9,252 bases of DNA from Desulfobacteria bacterium. Lineage in GTDB: Bacteria > Desulfobacterota > Desulfobacteria > Desulfobacterales > C00003060. Position 1 is the stretch's first letter, and the number at the start of each line of letters is the position of its first letter. The notes below the pieces were generated by a model. That model had not been told where the DNA came from. It was given only the letters and a program-made list of their open reading frames with translations, and ran no database searches. Position numbers and translations under genes: made by a program. Location: assembly GCA_030145035.1 (NCBI GenBank), contig JAQYWL010000126.1, forward strand, positions 1-9,252, written 5' to 3'. Below, piece after piece: positions 1 to 6,153 of this stretch.

Positions 1-71
1 GGAGTGATGGGTTTAGAGGAGTTGCAGAAATCCAAAACGCTCGTACAATAATATTGTGCTCAACGGGCTAA
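1..71 (+). CDS. 3' end of an upstream gene (partial, frame uncertain)
   Basis: The window opens inside an open frame. Frame 3 stays open to a TAA at 69-71, ending in ...IQNARTIILCSTG, seven bases before the ATPase start. Frame 1 stays open to a TAA at 49-51, ending in ...LEELQKSKTLVQ, which also looks protein-like. Either could be the C-terminus of the preceding gene of the transporter operon, and I cannot choose between them or name the family. The stretch also contains the short palindrome ACAATAATATTGT near 45-57. No TPP riboswitch or other leader RNA is visible before the ATPase gene. Confidence 0.3.
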   Translation, partial: SDGFRGVAEIQNARTIILCSTG

Positions 72-78
72 GAGATCA

Positions 79-771
79 ATGCGACTGGAATGCAAGGACA
101 TAACCTTTAAATACCCCAACACCGATACCTATGTGTTTAAGGATCTGACCTGTCGGGTATGCGGTCCCGGATTCCATGCCTTGTTCGGGCCGTCGGGCGT
201 GGGGAAGACGACCCTTGCCAAGATGATGGCAAGGGAAATCAAGGAGTTTTCAGGTGAAATCATGGCTGAAGAGATGAACAATGTCCTTTATTCCTATAAC
301 CTGGAAAGACTTCCCGGATGGTACAGCGTAGGAGACCACCTAACGGAAGTAGCTCCAAATTCCAACAGAAATAGAATCGACGATCTGGTCAGGTCTTTTG
401 GCCTTCAGGCATGTTTGGGCTCGGGATTTGCCCAGCTTTCTCTGGGACAGCAGAACCGCATCAACTTGACCCGTTACCTGTTGCAGGATTTTGATCTCCT
501 GATCATGGACGAAAGTCTCGCCAATGTGGATGAAGTGACCAGAGAGCAGATCATATTGAAGATCAAAGAAATGTTTCCCGGAAAGTCCTTTCTGTATATA
601 TCCCACAATGTGTTGGAAGTCTCTAAGTTCTGCAACCAGATCCTTGTTCTTCGCAGTCCGCACAAAACCCCTCAAGCCGTATCCATCCAAGGTCAGGACC
701 TTGCAGGAAGACAAGCCTTGAAGAACAAAGACCTTGAGCTTACCATGCTGGAGATCATGCATGCTTCATAG
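79..771 (+). CDS. ABC transporter ATP-binding protein, NitT/TauT/ThiXYZ-like
   Basis: This is a cytoplasmic ATPase subunit of an ABC importer and would power uptake through the permease encoded next. Seen in the sequence: Walker A GPSGVGKTT at residues 37-45, signature LSLGQQ at 120-125, Walker B with D144-E145 (LLIMDE), a D-loop SLANVD at 146-151 and the H-loop histidine at 176. At 230 residues it is about normal or slightly short for the family. The position of the Q-loop glutamine (family pattern FQ...LPW) appears to hold Asn74 in YN...LPGW. This is an odd feature, because that loop contacts the permease. The ATG at 79 has only a weak upstream AAGAGA. The gene overlaps the permease gene by 11 bp, indicating translational coupling. 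The family is clear; the substrate is unknown, although the THI5-like binding protein downstream hints at a pyrimidine or similar small molecule. Confidence 0.9.
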   Translation: MRLECKDITFKYPNTDTYVFKDLTCRVCGPGFHALFGPSGVGKTTLAKMMAREIKEFSGEIMAEEMNNVLYSYNLERLPGWYSVGDHLTEVAPNSNRNRIDDLVRSFGLQACLGSGFAQLSLGQQNRINLTRYLLQDFDLLIMDESLANVDEVTREQIILKIKEMFPGKSFLYISHNVLEVSKFCNQILVLRSPHKTPQAVSIQGQDLAGRQALKNKDLELTMLEIMHAS

Positions 772-1507
772 GCGCATCTATCAATTTGTGATCGTCTATT
801 TTCTGGGCCTGATCGCTTTGCTCCTGATAAAGTATATCCTGAACCTTTCCGATTATGTAATCCCCAGCCCCCAGGAGATATGGCGTACCTCCTACCGCGT
901 CTTTGCCAGATACCTATTCGATGTGATGGATACACTTTCCGTTGCCATCATCGGCCATATCCTGTCCATCTGCCTGGCAACCGTTGTCGGGATTATAGGC
1001 CGGCTGACCACCTGGGCAGGCTCATTCATCAAGGTGGCTGCTTACAATATTCAGGCATATCCCATCGTGGCGGTTGCACCCATCATCTTTATTCTTTTAG
1101 GTGACGGACTCTCCTCCAGGCTCTTGATCGCGGCCATGATCTGTTATTTTCCTTTGCTACTCTCTTTCATTGGCATCCTGTCCGAACCTGTAAGCGATAT
1201 TGAACATTTTTACGAAGTCACCAGGAGAATGAGCTGGCATTTGCAGGTAAGAATTCGTGCCTTTGAAAACATCAACAAACTCACCACGGTGATCGTAGGA
1301 AGTGCCACACTTGCCATGGTTGGCACCATAGTGGCCGAGTTTATTGCCGCCAGCGCCGGCATCGGATACAGTATCCGCATAGCCCTTTACCAGAGCGATC
1401 TTGCAAAAATCCTCATCGCTCTTTTTCTGATAGGGATATGCACATCACTCTATCTGGCGTGCTTGGAATGGTTAGGATACTTGACCCGGAAGAGATGGGA
1501 GATATAG
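761..1507 (+). CDS. ABC transporter permease, NitT/TauT/ThiX-like
   Basis: This is the inner-membrane channel subunit of the importer. I prefer the ATG at 761 (248 residues, MLHRRIYQF...), preceded by GGAGA at about 749-753 and overlapping the ATPase stop. An in-frame TTG at 734 would only add residues encoded inside the ATPase gene. Hydrophobic segments lie at about residues 8-28, 58-80, 97-114, 119-140, 178-197 and 216-238, giving the six-helix layout usual for BPD_transp_1 permeases. The cytoplasmic coupling loop at about 150-177 (FYEVTRRMSWHLQVRIRAFEN) sits where the EAA-LGA...LP motif is expected but is poorly conserved. The following GTIVAEFIAASAGIGY matches the typical 'vvaE....GlGy' region. 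A repeat element of about 160 bp lies between this gene and the binding-protein gene. Confidence 0.88.
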   Translation: MLHRRIYQFVIVYFLGLIALLLIKYILNLSDYVIPSPQEIWRTSYRVFARYLFDVMDTLSVAIIGHILSICLATVVGIIGRLTTWAGSFIKVAAYNIQAYPIVAVAPIIFILLGDGLSSRLLIAAMICYFPLLLSFIGILSEPVSDIEHFYEVTRRMSWHLQVRIRAFENINKLTTVIVGSATLAMVGTIVAEFIAASAGIGYSIRIALYQSDLAKILIALFLIGICTSLYLACLEWLGYLTRKRWEI

Positions 1508-1805
1508 ATGTTGGATTTTAGGCACTTTAAAGTTCGTGTTTTTTGTGGCAGAAAATTTTCAGCATATTCGGCAACTCGTCGGTGTGAATGATCAAATCCG
1601 AATATCGAATATCGAAATCCGAAACAAATTCAAAACTCGAATTCTCAAATGTTCAAAACATTGCGGTCCTCGCTGCAATATGATCTCTTACGTTTCGGTC
1701 ATTTGAACCTTAGAAATTCGGTCATTGTTTCGAATTTCGATATTCGAATTTCGTGTTTTCCGGCTTGTCCGGATTAGGTTTGTAACTTCGGATTGAGGTA
1801 AGGAT
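1508..1805. other. Intergenic region inside the transporter operon
   Basis: This 298-bp stretch between permease and binding-protein genes carries no convincing ORF. Most of it is dispersed repeat copy A (1594-1752). The flank before the repeat is AT-rich and contains TTCGTGTTTTTTG. The flank after it ends in GAGGTAAGGA (1795-1804), the ribosome binding site for the next gene. No classical intrinsic terminator was seen apart from the repeat's own inverted arms. Confidence 0.7.
1594..1752. repeat. Dispersed heptamer-arm inverted repeat, copy A
   Basis: The left arm has four back-to-back 7-bp units at 1594-1621, of types AAATCCG and AATATCG, followed by AAACAAA. The right arm has three units on the other strand at 1731-1751 (CGAATTT, CGATATT, CGAATTT). 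Across the element, 1606-1627 pairs with 1725-1746 at 21 of 22 positions. The interior contains TTACGTTTCGGTCATTTGAA at 1688-1707, identical to copy C at 7371-7390 and similar to copy B. The transcript of either strand could fold into a long hairpin. Confidence 0.9.
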
Positions 1806-2846
1806 TTGGTGCGTCAAAAAGTTCTGTGGCTCTGTCTCATAGCTGCGTCTGTCTTAGCAGCATTTTCCCTTGACGGTTGCGGCAAGAAGGCTGACAAGGG
1901 CCTTGAAAAGGTGACCTATCGGCTGAAGTGGCTTTTCAACATCAGTGTGGTTGGTGATCTTTATACTGACGTACATGGAATCTTTGCTGAGCGCGGACTT
2001 CGAGTGACGATCAAAGAAGGCGGCCCTGAGCGTGACGCGATCAAGGAGTTGGAACTTGGCCACGCCCAGTATGGTGTAGCGTCAGCCGATCAAGTCATCC
2101 GGGCTGTGTCCAAGGGCGCGCCTGTGGTGGTTATTGCCCAGCTTTTTCAGGCCAACCCCCTTCAATGGATATACAGGCCGGACAAAACCCGCATAGAGGG
2201 TCCTGATGACTTGAAAGGAAAGACGATTGGAATAACCTATGGTGGCAACGATGAAACCATCATGCGGGCCCTTCTGTCAAAATACAAGATCATGAACAAC
2301 GAGGTGACGTTTTTTAGTGTTCGCTACGATTACACCCCTTTTTACGAGGGTGAAGTCGATCTTTGGCCTATTTACCAGAATGCCGAAGGGGTCGTCATTG
2401 GTGAAAAACTCCGCAAGGCAGGGGAACAGGTGAGCTTTTTTAACCCTGATACATTCGGTATCCGCTTTGTCGCCAACTCAGTCATCACCACAGAGCACAT
2501 ATGGAAAGAACGTCCGGGGACAACCCAAAACTTCGTCAGAGCCCTGCTCCAGGGCTGGCGAGAAGCACTTGATCCGGCAAACAGGGAGAAAGCTGTAGCA
2601 ACTGTTCACCAGTTTGACAAGGACACGCCGATGAACATAGTAAGGAAACAGCTTGCAGCCACAAGGATGCTCATGAAACCGCCACCGGGAACTGCAATAG
2701 GAAAGATTGATGTTGAGGCCTGGAAACAGACCGAGAGGATCATGCTGGGGCAAAAGCTGATTGCAGCTCCTGTATCTGTGGAAAGAATCTTAAGGCGTTG
2801 TATAAAATCGCGTAGCGATTTTATCAGGCTGCCCAATCCGGAATGA
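1806..2846 (+). CDS. ABC transporter substrate-binding protein, NMT1/THI5-like, probable lipoprotein
   Basis: This is the extracytoplasmic solute-binding subunit of the importer. The N-terminus has a hydrophobic stretch (about residues 6-20) followed by LDGC with Cys25, a plausible but imperfect lipobox (Asp at -2). That suggests a lipid-anchored protein rather than a soluble one. The mature part is NMT1/THI5-like: LKWLFN at 40-45, EGG at 71-73, GVASADQ at 90-96 and AQLFQANPLQWIYR at about 111-124. These resemble bacterial ThiY-type and NitT/TauT-type binding proteins. No CCCFC motif of the fungal Thi5 enzymes is present, so transport rather than synthesis is expected. The start is TTG 1806 or the adjacent GTG 1809; GAGGTAAGGA (1795-1804) serves either, with better spacing for GTG. 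The last residues (CIKSRSDFIRLPNPE) are encoded by a perfect palindrome and overlap the convergent gene. The ligand cannot be read from the sequence. Confidence 0.88.
   Translation: MVRQKVLWLCLIAASVLAAFSLDGCGKKADKGLEKVTYRLKWLFNISVVGDLYTDVHGIFAERGLRVTIKEGGPERDAIKELELGHAQYGVASADQVIRAVSKGAPVVVIAQLFQANPLQWIYRPDKTRIEGPDDLKGKTIGITYGGNDETIMRALLSKYKIMNNEVTFFSVRYDYTPFYEGEVDLWPIYQNAEGVVIGEKLRKAGEQVSFFNPDTFGIRFVANSVITTEHIWKERPGTTQNFVRALLQGWREALDPANREKAVATVHQFDKDTPMNIVRKQLAATRMLMKPPPGTAIGKIDVEAWKQTERIMLGQKLIAAPVSVERILRRCIKSRSDFIRLPNPE
2802..2824. terminator. Perfect palindrome between convergent genes, possible bidirectional terminator
   Basis: ATAAAATCGC and its exact complement GCGATTTTAT flank a GTA loop, giving a 10-bp stem. 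The A-run on one side and T-run on the other mean either transcript would form a short GC-containing stem followed by U residues. It lies inside the 3' end of the binding-protein gene and touches the stop codon of the convergent small gene. The GC core is only a few base pairs, so termination strength is doubtful. A REP-like inserted palindrome is the alternative. Confidence 0.45.
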
Positions 2847-3054
2847 AATGAAGGATGTGTTCTTTTATCTCTTCAAACTCCTCGGCTTCCACCTCAGCTT
2901 CCACCTCATCAGCGTCAAACCAACAGATTGACTCCCCTCTGTGATTGTACACGTTGAAAATGCGCTTCCCGTCTTTTCTCGGATGCTCCATTTCTATGAC
3001 TTCGGCCACAACCTTTTTGGCCTCTTCATATGGAATGAATCGCGGTTCTTCCAT
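2824..3054 (-). CDS. Small acidic conserved-looking hypothetical protein
   Basis: This encodes 76 residues beginning MEEPRFIPYEEAKKVVAEV and ending in an acidic tail rich in Glu (EVEAEVEAEEFEEIKEH) before HFIPDWAA. I do not recognise the family. The start is the ATG at 3052-3054 because AAGGGAG lies six bases upstream. A TTG at 3072 in the same frame overlaps the preceding stop and is less likely. No membrane segment or metal motif is seen. It lies 14 bp downstream of the dNTP triphosphohydrolase stop on the same strand, so the two are probably cotranscribed. A regulatory or accessory role is possible but unsupported. Its 3' end overlaps the convergent binding-protein gene by 23 bp. Confidence 0.72.
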   Translation of the reverse strand: MEEPRFIPYEEAKKVVAEVIEMEHPRKDGKRIFNVYNHRGESICWFDADEVEAEVEAEEFEEIKEHILHFIPDWAA

Positions 3055-3068
3055 AAGTGCTCCCTTAA

Positions 3069-4163
3069 TCAAACCAATGGCGTCGGGAAGAAGATCTCTT
3101 CATAAAGATTCAGGGCATAGCGGTCAGTTATGCTGGCGGCAAAGTCACAGACCTTCCGTTCCTGGGTCGTACCCGCGGGGAAACCGCCCATCTCCATCTT
3201 TCTGAGTTCTTTTTCAAAAGCTTCCGGGTTTTCCAGAAGATAGTAGTATAGCTCAGAGAGGATCTTTTTGGCCTTGACAAACTCTTTGTGAACCTGCTCA
3301 GACCTGTAAACATTGTCATAGAGAAACTGCCTGAGCAAAGCCATTGCCCCGGAAACCGGCTCGCTCAAGGCAAGGTGCATCTCTCCATCCTCAATCCGGG
3401 TCGATACCACAAGGTCGTTTATCATGGTCCTGATCCGCTTGGAATGGGAACGACCCAATACCTCCGTACATTCTTTTGGAACCTGCTTCAAGTTGATAAC
3501 GCCGCTACGGATGGCGTCATCCAAGTCATGATTGAGATAGGCCATGATATCGGCGAAGCGCACCACCCTGCCTTCAACGGTTGCAGGCATCTCGTTGGGC
3601 TCCTCAGGCAGAACCGCTCCATATCCCTTGGAATGCTTCAGGATACCGTCACGCACCTCAAAGGATATGTTAAGACCGCGGCCTTTCTTCTCCAGCACAT
3701 CAACGACCCTTATGCTCTGTTCACGGTGGGAGAACGTTTCCGAATAGATCTCCTTTAGCACAACCTCGCCACCGTGTCCGAAAGGCGTGTGTCCCAAATC
3801 ATGCCCCAGGGCTATAGCCTCGGCCAAATCCTCATTCAATCTTAATGCCCGGGCAATAGTGCGTGCAATCTCAGAAACCTCCAGGGTGTGTGTCAGCCGT
3901 GTGCGGTAGTGGTCTCCCAGCGGAGACAAAAACACCTGAGTCTTATGCTTCAGGCGTCTAAAGGCATTGGAATAAACAATACGATCTCGGTCTCTTTGAA
4001 ACTCCGTACGAATGGGACAGGGCTTTTCATAGGTTGCCCTTCCCCGGGATTCACTGCTAAGACAGGCATGAAGAGAAAGATACTCCCTCTCCAATGCCTC
4101 TATCCCCTCCCGTATGGACACCGGCTTATATGATTTTTTCCTTAAGGCTTGCCACTGGGCCAT
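3069..4163 (-). CDS. dGTPase-like deoxynucleoside triphosphate triphosphohydrolase (HD domain)
   Basis: This family hydrolyses dNTPs to the deoxynucleoside plus triphosphate in the cytoplasm, affecting dNTP pools. Numbered from the ATG at 4163 (364 residues), the metal-binding HD set is visible: His92 in RLTHTLEVSEI, His121-Asp122 in ALGHDLGHTPFGH, and Asp205 in FADIMAYLNHDLDDA. The family signature NAFRRLKHKTQVF lies just before the first histidine. Length and motifs fit the shorter, type 2 dGTPase-like proteins rather than the roughly 500-residue E. coli Dgt. The ATG at 4163 is preceded by GAGGAGG at good spacing. A GTG at 4187 would add eight residues and would place that strong site inside the coding region. 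The small acidic gene follows on the same strand. Specificity (dGTP versus other dNTPs) cannot be told from sequence. Confidence 0.9.
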   Translation of the reverse strand: MAQWQALRKKSYKPVSIREGIEALEREYLSLHACLSSESRGRATYEKPCPIRTEFQRDRDRIVYSNAFRRLKHKTQVFLSPLGDHYRTRLTHTLEVSEIARTIARALRLNEDLAEAIALGHDLGHTPFGHGGEVVLKEIYSETFSHREQSIRVVDVLEKKGRGLNISFEVRDGILKHSKGYGAVLPEEPNEMPATVEGRVVRFADIMAYLNHDLDDAIRSGVINLKQVPKECTEVLGRSHSKRIRTMINDLVVSTRIEDGEMHLALSEPVSGAMALLRQFLYDNVYRSEQVHKEFVKAKKILSELYYYLLENPEAFEKELRKMEMGGFPAGTTQERKVCDFAASITDRYALNLYEEIFFPTPLV

Positions 4164-4209
4164 ACCTTGAGCCTCCTCATTTTTCACCCCCCCAAACCCT
4201 CTTCCATTT

Positions 4210-4285
4210 CAGCCGTCGTAGCCGCCGACTTCGCCATAGTAGCCCTGGCTACGACGGCTGGAAAGCCTACTATGGCAAAGTCGGC
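4210..4285. repeat. Two interleaved inverted repeats (A-B-A'-B' order)
   Basis: CAGCCGTCGTAGCC (4210-4223) is the exact complement of GGCTACGACGGCTG (4247-4260), a 14-bp stem. The 19-bp segment 4224-4242 (GCCGACTTCGCCATAGTAG) complements 4267-4285 with a single mismatch, which becomes a G.U pair in minus-strand RNA. The order is A, B, A', B', so the two stems interleave. The connecting stretches (0, 4 and 6 nt) are too short for both full stems to coexist, so the hairpins should be mutually exclusive. It lies upstream of both divergent genes. It may be a mobile repeat rather than a regulator. Confidence 0.85.
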
Positions 4286-4418
4286 CAAGTGAGAGGGAGT
4301 CTTTTGACTTTTTACGAAGTCATCAAAGCTGGAAGCAGAAACAAATTTTTTCCTTATTGCACAAGAACAAGAATCTGTAAAGGTATATGTCTGGTTTGGA
4401 CGCGGATGCGTGTCTCTA

Positions 4419-4494
4419 TCACGAAAGTACGAAAAGACGTTCATTGGTTAGCTCCTTAGGCGTTTCGTGCTTTCCACTTTTCGTGTTTTCGTGG
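4419..4494. repeat. Octamer-arm inverted repeat (CACGAAA/TTTCGTG type)
   Basis: The right arm has four consecutive 8-bp units at 4463-4494: TTTCGTGC, TTTCCACT, TTTCGTGT and TTTCGTGG. The left arm has two complementary-type units at 4419-4434 (TCACGAAA, GTACGAAA). The best pairing is 4420-4436 with 4477-4493, 15 of 17 positions. Related TTCGTGTTTT fragments occur at the edges of copy A. The element lies about 45 bp before the deaminase start. Confidence 0.75.
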
Positions 4495-4537
4495 TAGGTT
4501 TTTTCATGGTTCTCGATATCCGAGAGGAAGGTCGAAA

Positions 4538-5038
4538 ATGGATTACGAATTCTTCATGTCAAAGGCCCTTGAAGAGGCACACCAGGCACTCAGCATGGGA
4601 GAATTCCCCGTTGGCTGTGTCATAGTGTACGAAAACGGAGTGCTTGTCACCGGAACGCGGCACAACAGTGGGCCAGACAACCAAAACGAGCTGGACCATG
4701 CAGAAATGCTGGCCTTGAGGAGGCTTGTCGGCCTGGAGAAAAAGATCGACCGAGAAAAAGCAACCCTGTTTTCCACACTGGAACCCTGTCTCATGTGCTA
4801 TACGGCAATCATCGTGAATGGCATAAGACGAATCGTGTACGCCTATGAAGATGTCATGGGGGGTGGGACAAACATAGACCTAAAAAGGCTCAACCCCTTT
4901 TACAGGGATATGGAAATAACGGTCGTACCGCACGTCTTGAGGCAGGAAAGTCTGATGATTTTCAAAAGATTCTTCTCGGACCCTCAAAACGTATATTTGA
5001 GGGAAAGCCTGCTTGCTCAATATACCCTGAGGCAATGA
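4538..5038 (+). CDS. TadA-like zinc-dependent nucleoside/nucleotide deaminase
   Basis: This is a cytidine-deaminase-fold protein of 166 residues that would deaminate an adenine, guanine or cytosine base, either free or in tRNA. The zinc site is complete: His54-Ala-Glu56 (HAE, with Glu56 the proton shuttle) and Cys84/Cys87 in TLEPCLMC. The N-terminal ALEEAHQALSMGEFPVGCVIV and Asn43 (RHN) match TadA and guanine deaminase relatives. Two points are not textbook TadA: NELDHAE replaces the usual DPTAHAE, and the segment after the zinc site reads VYAYEDVMGGGTNIDL instead of the typical YGA.D.KAGA. I therefore do not assign the wobble-position tRNA role. AGGAAGG upstream at 4525-4531 supports the ATG at 4538. 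It is probably a single-gene unit, since a repeat copy and a convergent gene follow. Confidence 0.85.
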   Translation: MDYEFFMSKALEEAHQALSMGEFPVGCVIVYENGVLVTGTRHNSGPDNQNELDHAEMLALRRLVGLEKKIDREKATLFSTLEPCLMCYTAIIVNGIRRIVYAYEDVMGGGTNIDLKRLNPFYRDMEITVVPHVLRQESLMIFKRFFSDPQNVYLRESLLAQYTLRQ

Positions 5039-5104
5039 GTGGGACATTCCCGGATTCATATATCACCATGAATAAATCCGTAGTGTTTTCAAGGCGTAAG
5101 CCGC

Positions 5105-5261
5105 AAATCCGAAATCCGAAATCCGAAACAAATTCAAAATTCGAATTTAAGAATGTCCAAAACGCTAAAGATTTCAAAAAATATGGTTGTTCTTGTTTCG
5201 ATCATTTGAGTTTTGAAAATTTGGTCATTGTTTCGGATTTCGATATTCGGATTTCGGATTT
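5105..5261. repeat. Dispersed heptamer-arm inverted repeat, copy B
   Basis: The left arm is three perfect AAATCCG heptamers (5105-5125) followed by AAACAAATTC. The right arm is four heptamers (5234-5261): CGGATTT, CGATATT, CGGATTT and CGGATTT. The interior is diverged from copies A and C but keeps TTGTTTCGATCATTTGAG near 5193-5210. It occupies most of the 272-bp gap between the deaminase and the convergent YkgJ-family gene, which otherwise contains nothing I can identify. Confidence 0.9.
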
Positions 5262-5310
5262 AACTTCTGCCAGAAAAAACACGAATCTCACAACTGACGG
5301 ACTAAGTTCA

Positions 5311-6093
5311 TCACCGGGGCTTCAGGTAAGGGACATTGATTCCCCAGACAAAGAATTTGACCCATGCAAAACCAAACTTCATCAACGCCACCTCGTCTGT
5401 TTTGATCTTTTTTAACACTTCCGACTTCACCTTGTACCGCTTCAAGAACGTGCTTTGAAAAACAAAATCGCGGAATTTCTCGAGATTATAGGTAGCCATA
5501 AGGGCCATCTTGCCTCTATGTCCATAGGGTCCCTCCCGGCCCCACGGATCAGAGTGAAACAGGGCTTTTACTTCTGCCCATTTGGCTGTCATTTCGTGAT
5601 AGGTGACGGCCCCCTGGTCCCCAGCCCAGCTTTCGGTCGTCCATTCCTGTTGCTCATGCTGCCCGAGGCAAAAATCAGGGGGTTTGAAAAAGTACACGTC
5701 GGTGGTCTTGCCTGCCGGCCCTTGAAACAGAATCCCCTGTTCCAGAGGAAAGGTGCGACAGGTATCAGGCCGGTCCGGATATACCGTGCATCCTGATTCG
5801 TTCAAAAACGGACAGGTCCTTTCCTCATTTTCGGCCATGCGGAGCAACACATCCGGAAAGAAACTCGATTCCCGCAGCACAATGTCCACATAGGCGTCTA
5901 AGAACTGTTCCGAGGATATGTTCAGTCGATTCTTCAGTCGAAGCACATCGTAGGGGTACAAGAACAGGTTCAGGTTTCGACAACATCGCGTAAAGCATTC
6001 CAAACCCTCATGACACCGAAACGAAAAGATCTCGCCGTCTTCAAGCCTCTTATCAAGGAGATCCTCCTGTGCTTTTGCGTCAATATATTTCAT
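5311..6093 (-). CDS. YkgJ-family cysteine cluster protein
   Basis: This is a 260-residue protein (from the ATG at 6093) with the YkgJ/UPF0153 cysteine pattern: Cys27, Cys33 and Cys37-Cys38 in the first cluster (CHEGLECFTRCC), then Cys94, Cys102 and Cys112 in CPFLNESGCTVYPDRPDTCRTFP, and a further Cys142. The family is thought to bind metal, zinc or an Fe-S cluster, and its biochemical role is generally unknown. An upstream ATG at 6147 would add 18 residues (MFCSPRGRVYPALTKARQ), but these are encoded by a GC-rich hairpin and lack a ribosome binding site, so I prefer 6093. The C-terminal 100 residues are basic and aromatic without recognisable motifs. It is divergent from the radical SAM gene. 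Confidence 0.82.
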   Translation of the reverse strand: MKYIDAKAQEDLLDKRLEDGEIFSFRCHEGLECFTRCCRNLNLFLYPYDVLRLKNRLNISSEQFLDAYVDIVLRESSFFPDVLLRMAENEERTCPFLNESGCTVYPDRPDTCRTFPLEQGILFQGPAGKTTDVYFFKPPDFCLGQHEQQEWTTESWAGDQGAVTYHEMTAKWAEVKALFHSDPWGREGPYGHRGKMALMATYNLEKFRDFVFQSTFLKRYKVKSEVLKKIKTDEVALMKFGFAWVKFFVWGINVPYLKPR

Positions 6094-6108
6094 TTGCCGA
6101 GCCTTGGT

Positions 6109-6131
6109 GAGGGCGGGGTAAACCCGCCCTC
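6109..6131. repeat. GC-rich hairpin between divergent starts
   Basis: GAGGGCGGG (6109-6117) and CCCGCCCTC (6123-6131) form a perfect 9-bp stem around GTAAA. It lies in the 60 bp between the preferred starts of the YkgJ-family and radical SAM genes. No T-run follows on either strand, so it is not an intrinsic terminator. It may be an operator, a leader hairpin or a dispersed palindrome. Confidence 0.6.
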
Positions 6132-6153
6132 TTGGACTGCAAAACATAGCTTA

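Larger units (their letters stand above)
4164..4537. other. Intergenic region between divergent dNTPase and deaminase genes
   Basis: This 374-bp stretch has no gene I would support. An 86-codon minus-strand frame covering 4184-4444 is low-complexity and spans a repeat. The region contains two interleaved inverted repeats (4210-4285), an octamer-based inverted repeat (4419-4494), and a 5-bp hairpin TCTCG/CGAGA at 4511-4525 that partly overlaps the deaminase ribosome binding site. Promoters for both divergent genes should lie here, but none is clear enough to call. Confidence 0.6.

Noticed and set aside
1..78. TPP riboswitch ahead of the transporter genes
   Set aside because: The conserved CUGAGA and related TPP-binding segments are absent from this short stretch. 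Sequence further upstream is not available.
4210..4285. True H-type pseudoknot using both full stems
   Set aside because: The connecting loops of 0 and 6 nt cannot cross stems of 19 and 14 bp, so mutually exclusive hairpins are the realistic reading.
4184..4444. 86-codon minus-strand open frame between the dNTPase and deaminase genes
   Set aside because: It runs through the interleaved inverted repeats, has low-complexity composition (AVVARATMAKSAATTAEM), no ribosome binding site and no recognisable domain. It is better explained as repeat DNA.
6010..6153. Upstream extension of the radical SAM frame to 6010
   Set aside because: The extension is antisense to the YkgJ-family cysteine motifs and has no ribosome binding site. 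The protein reads like a normal family member from about 6154.
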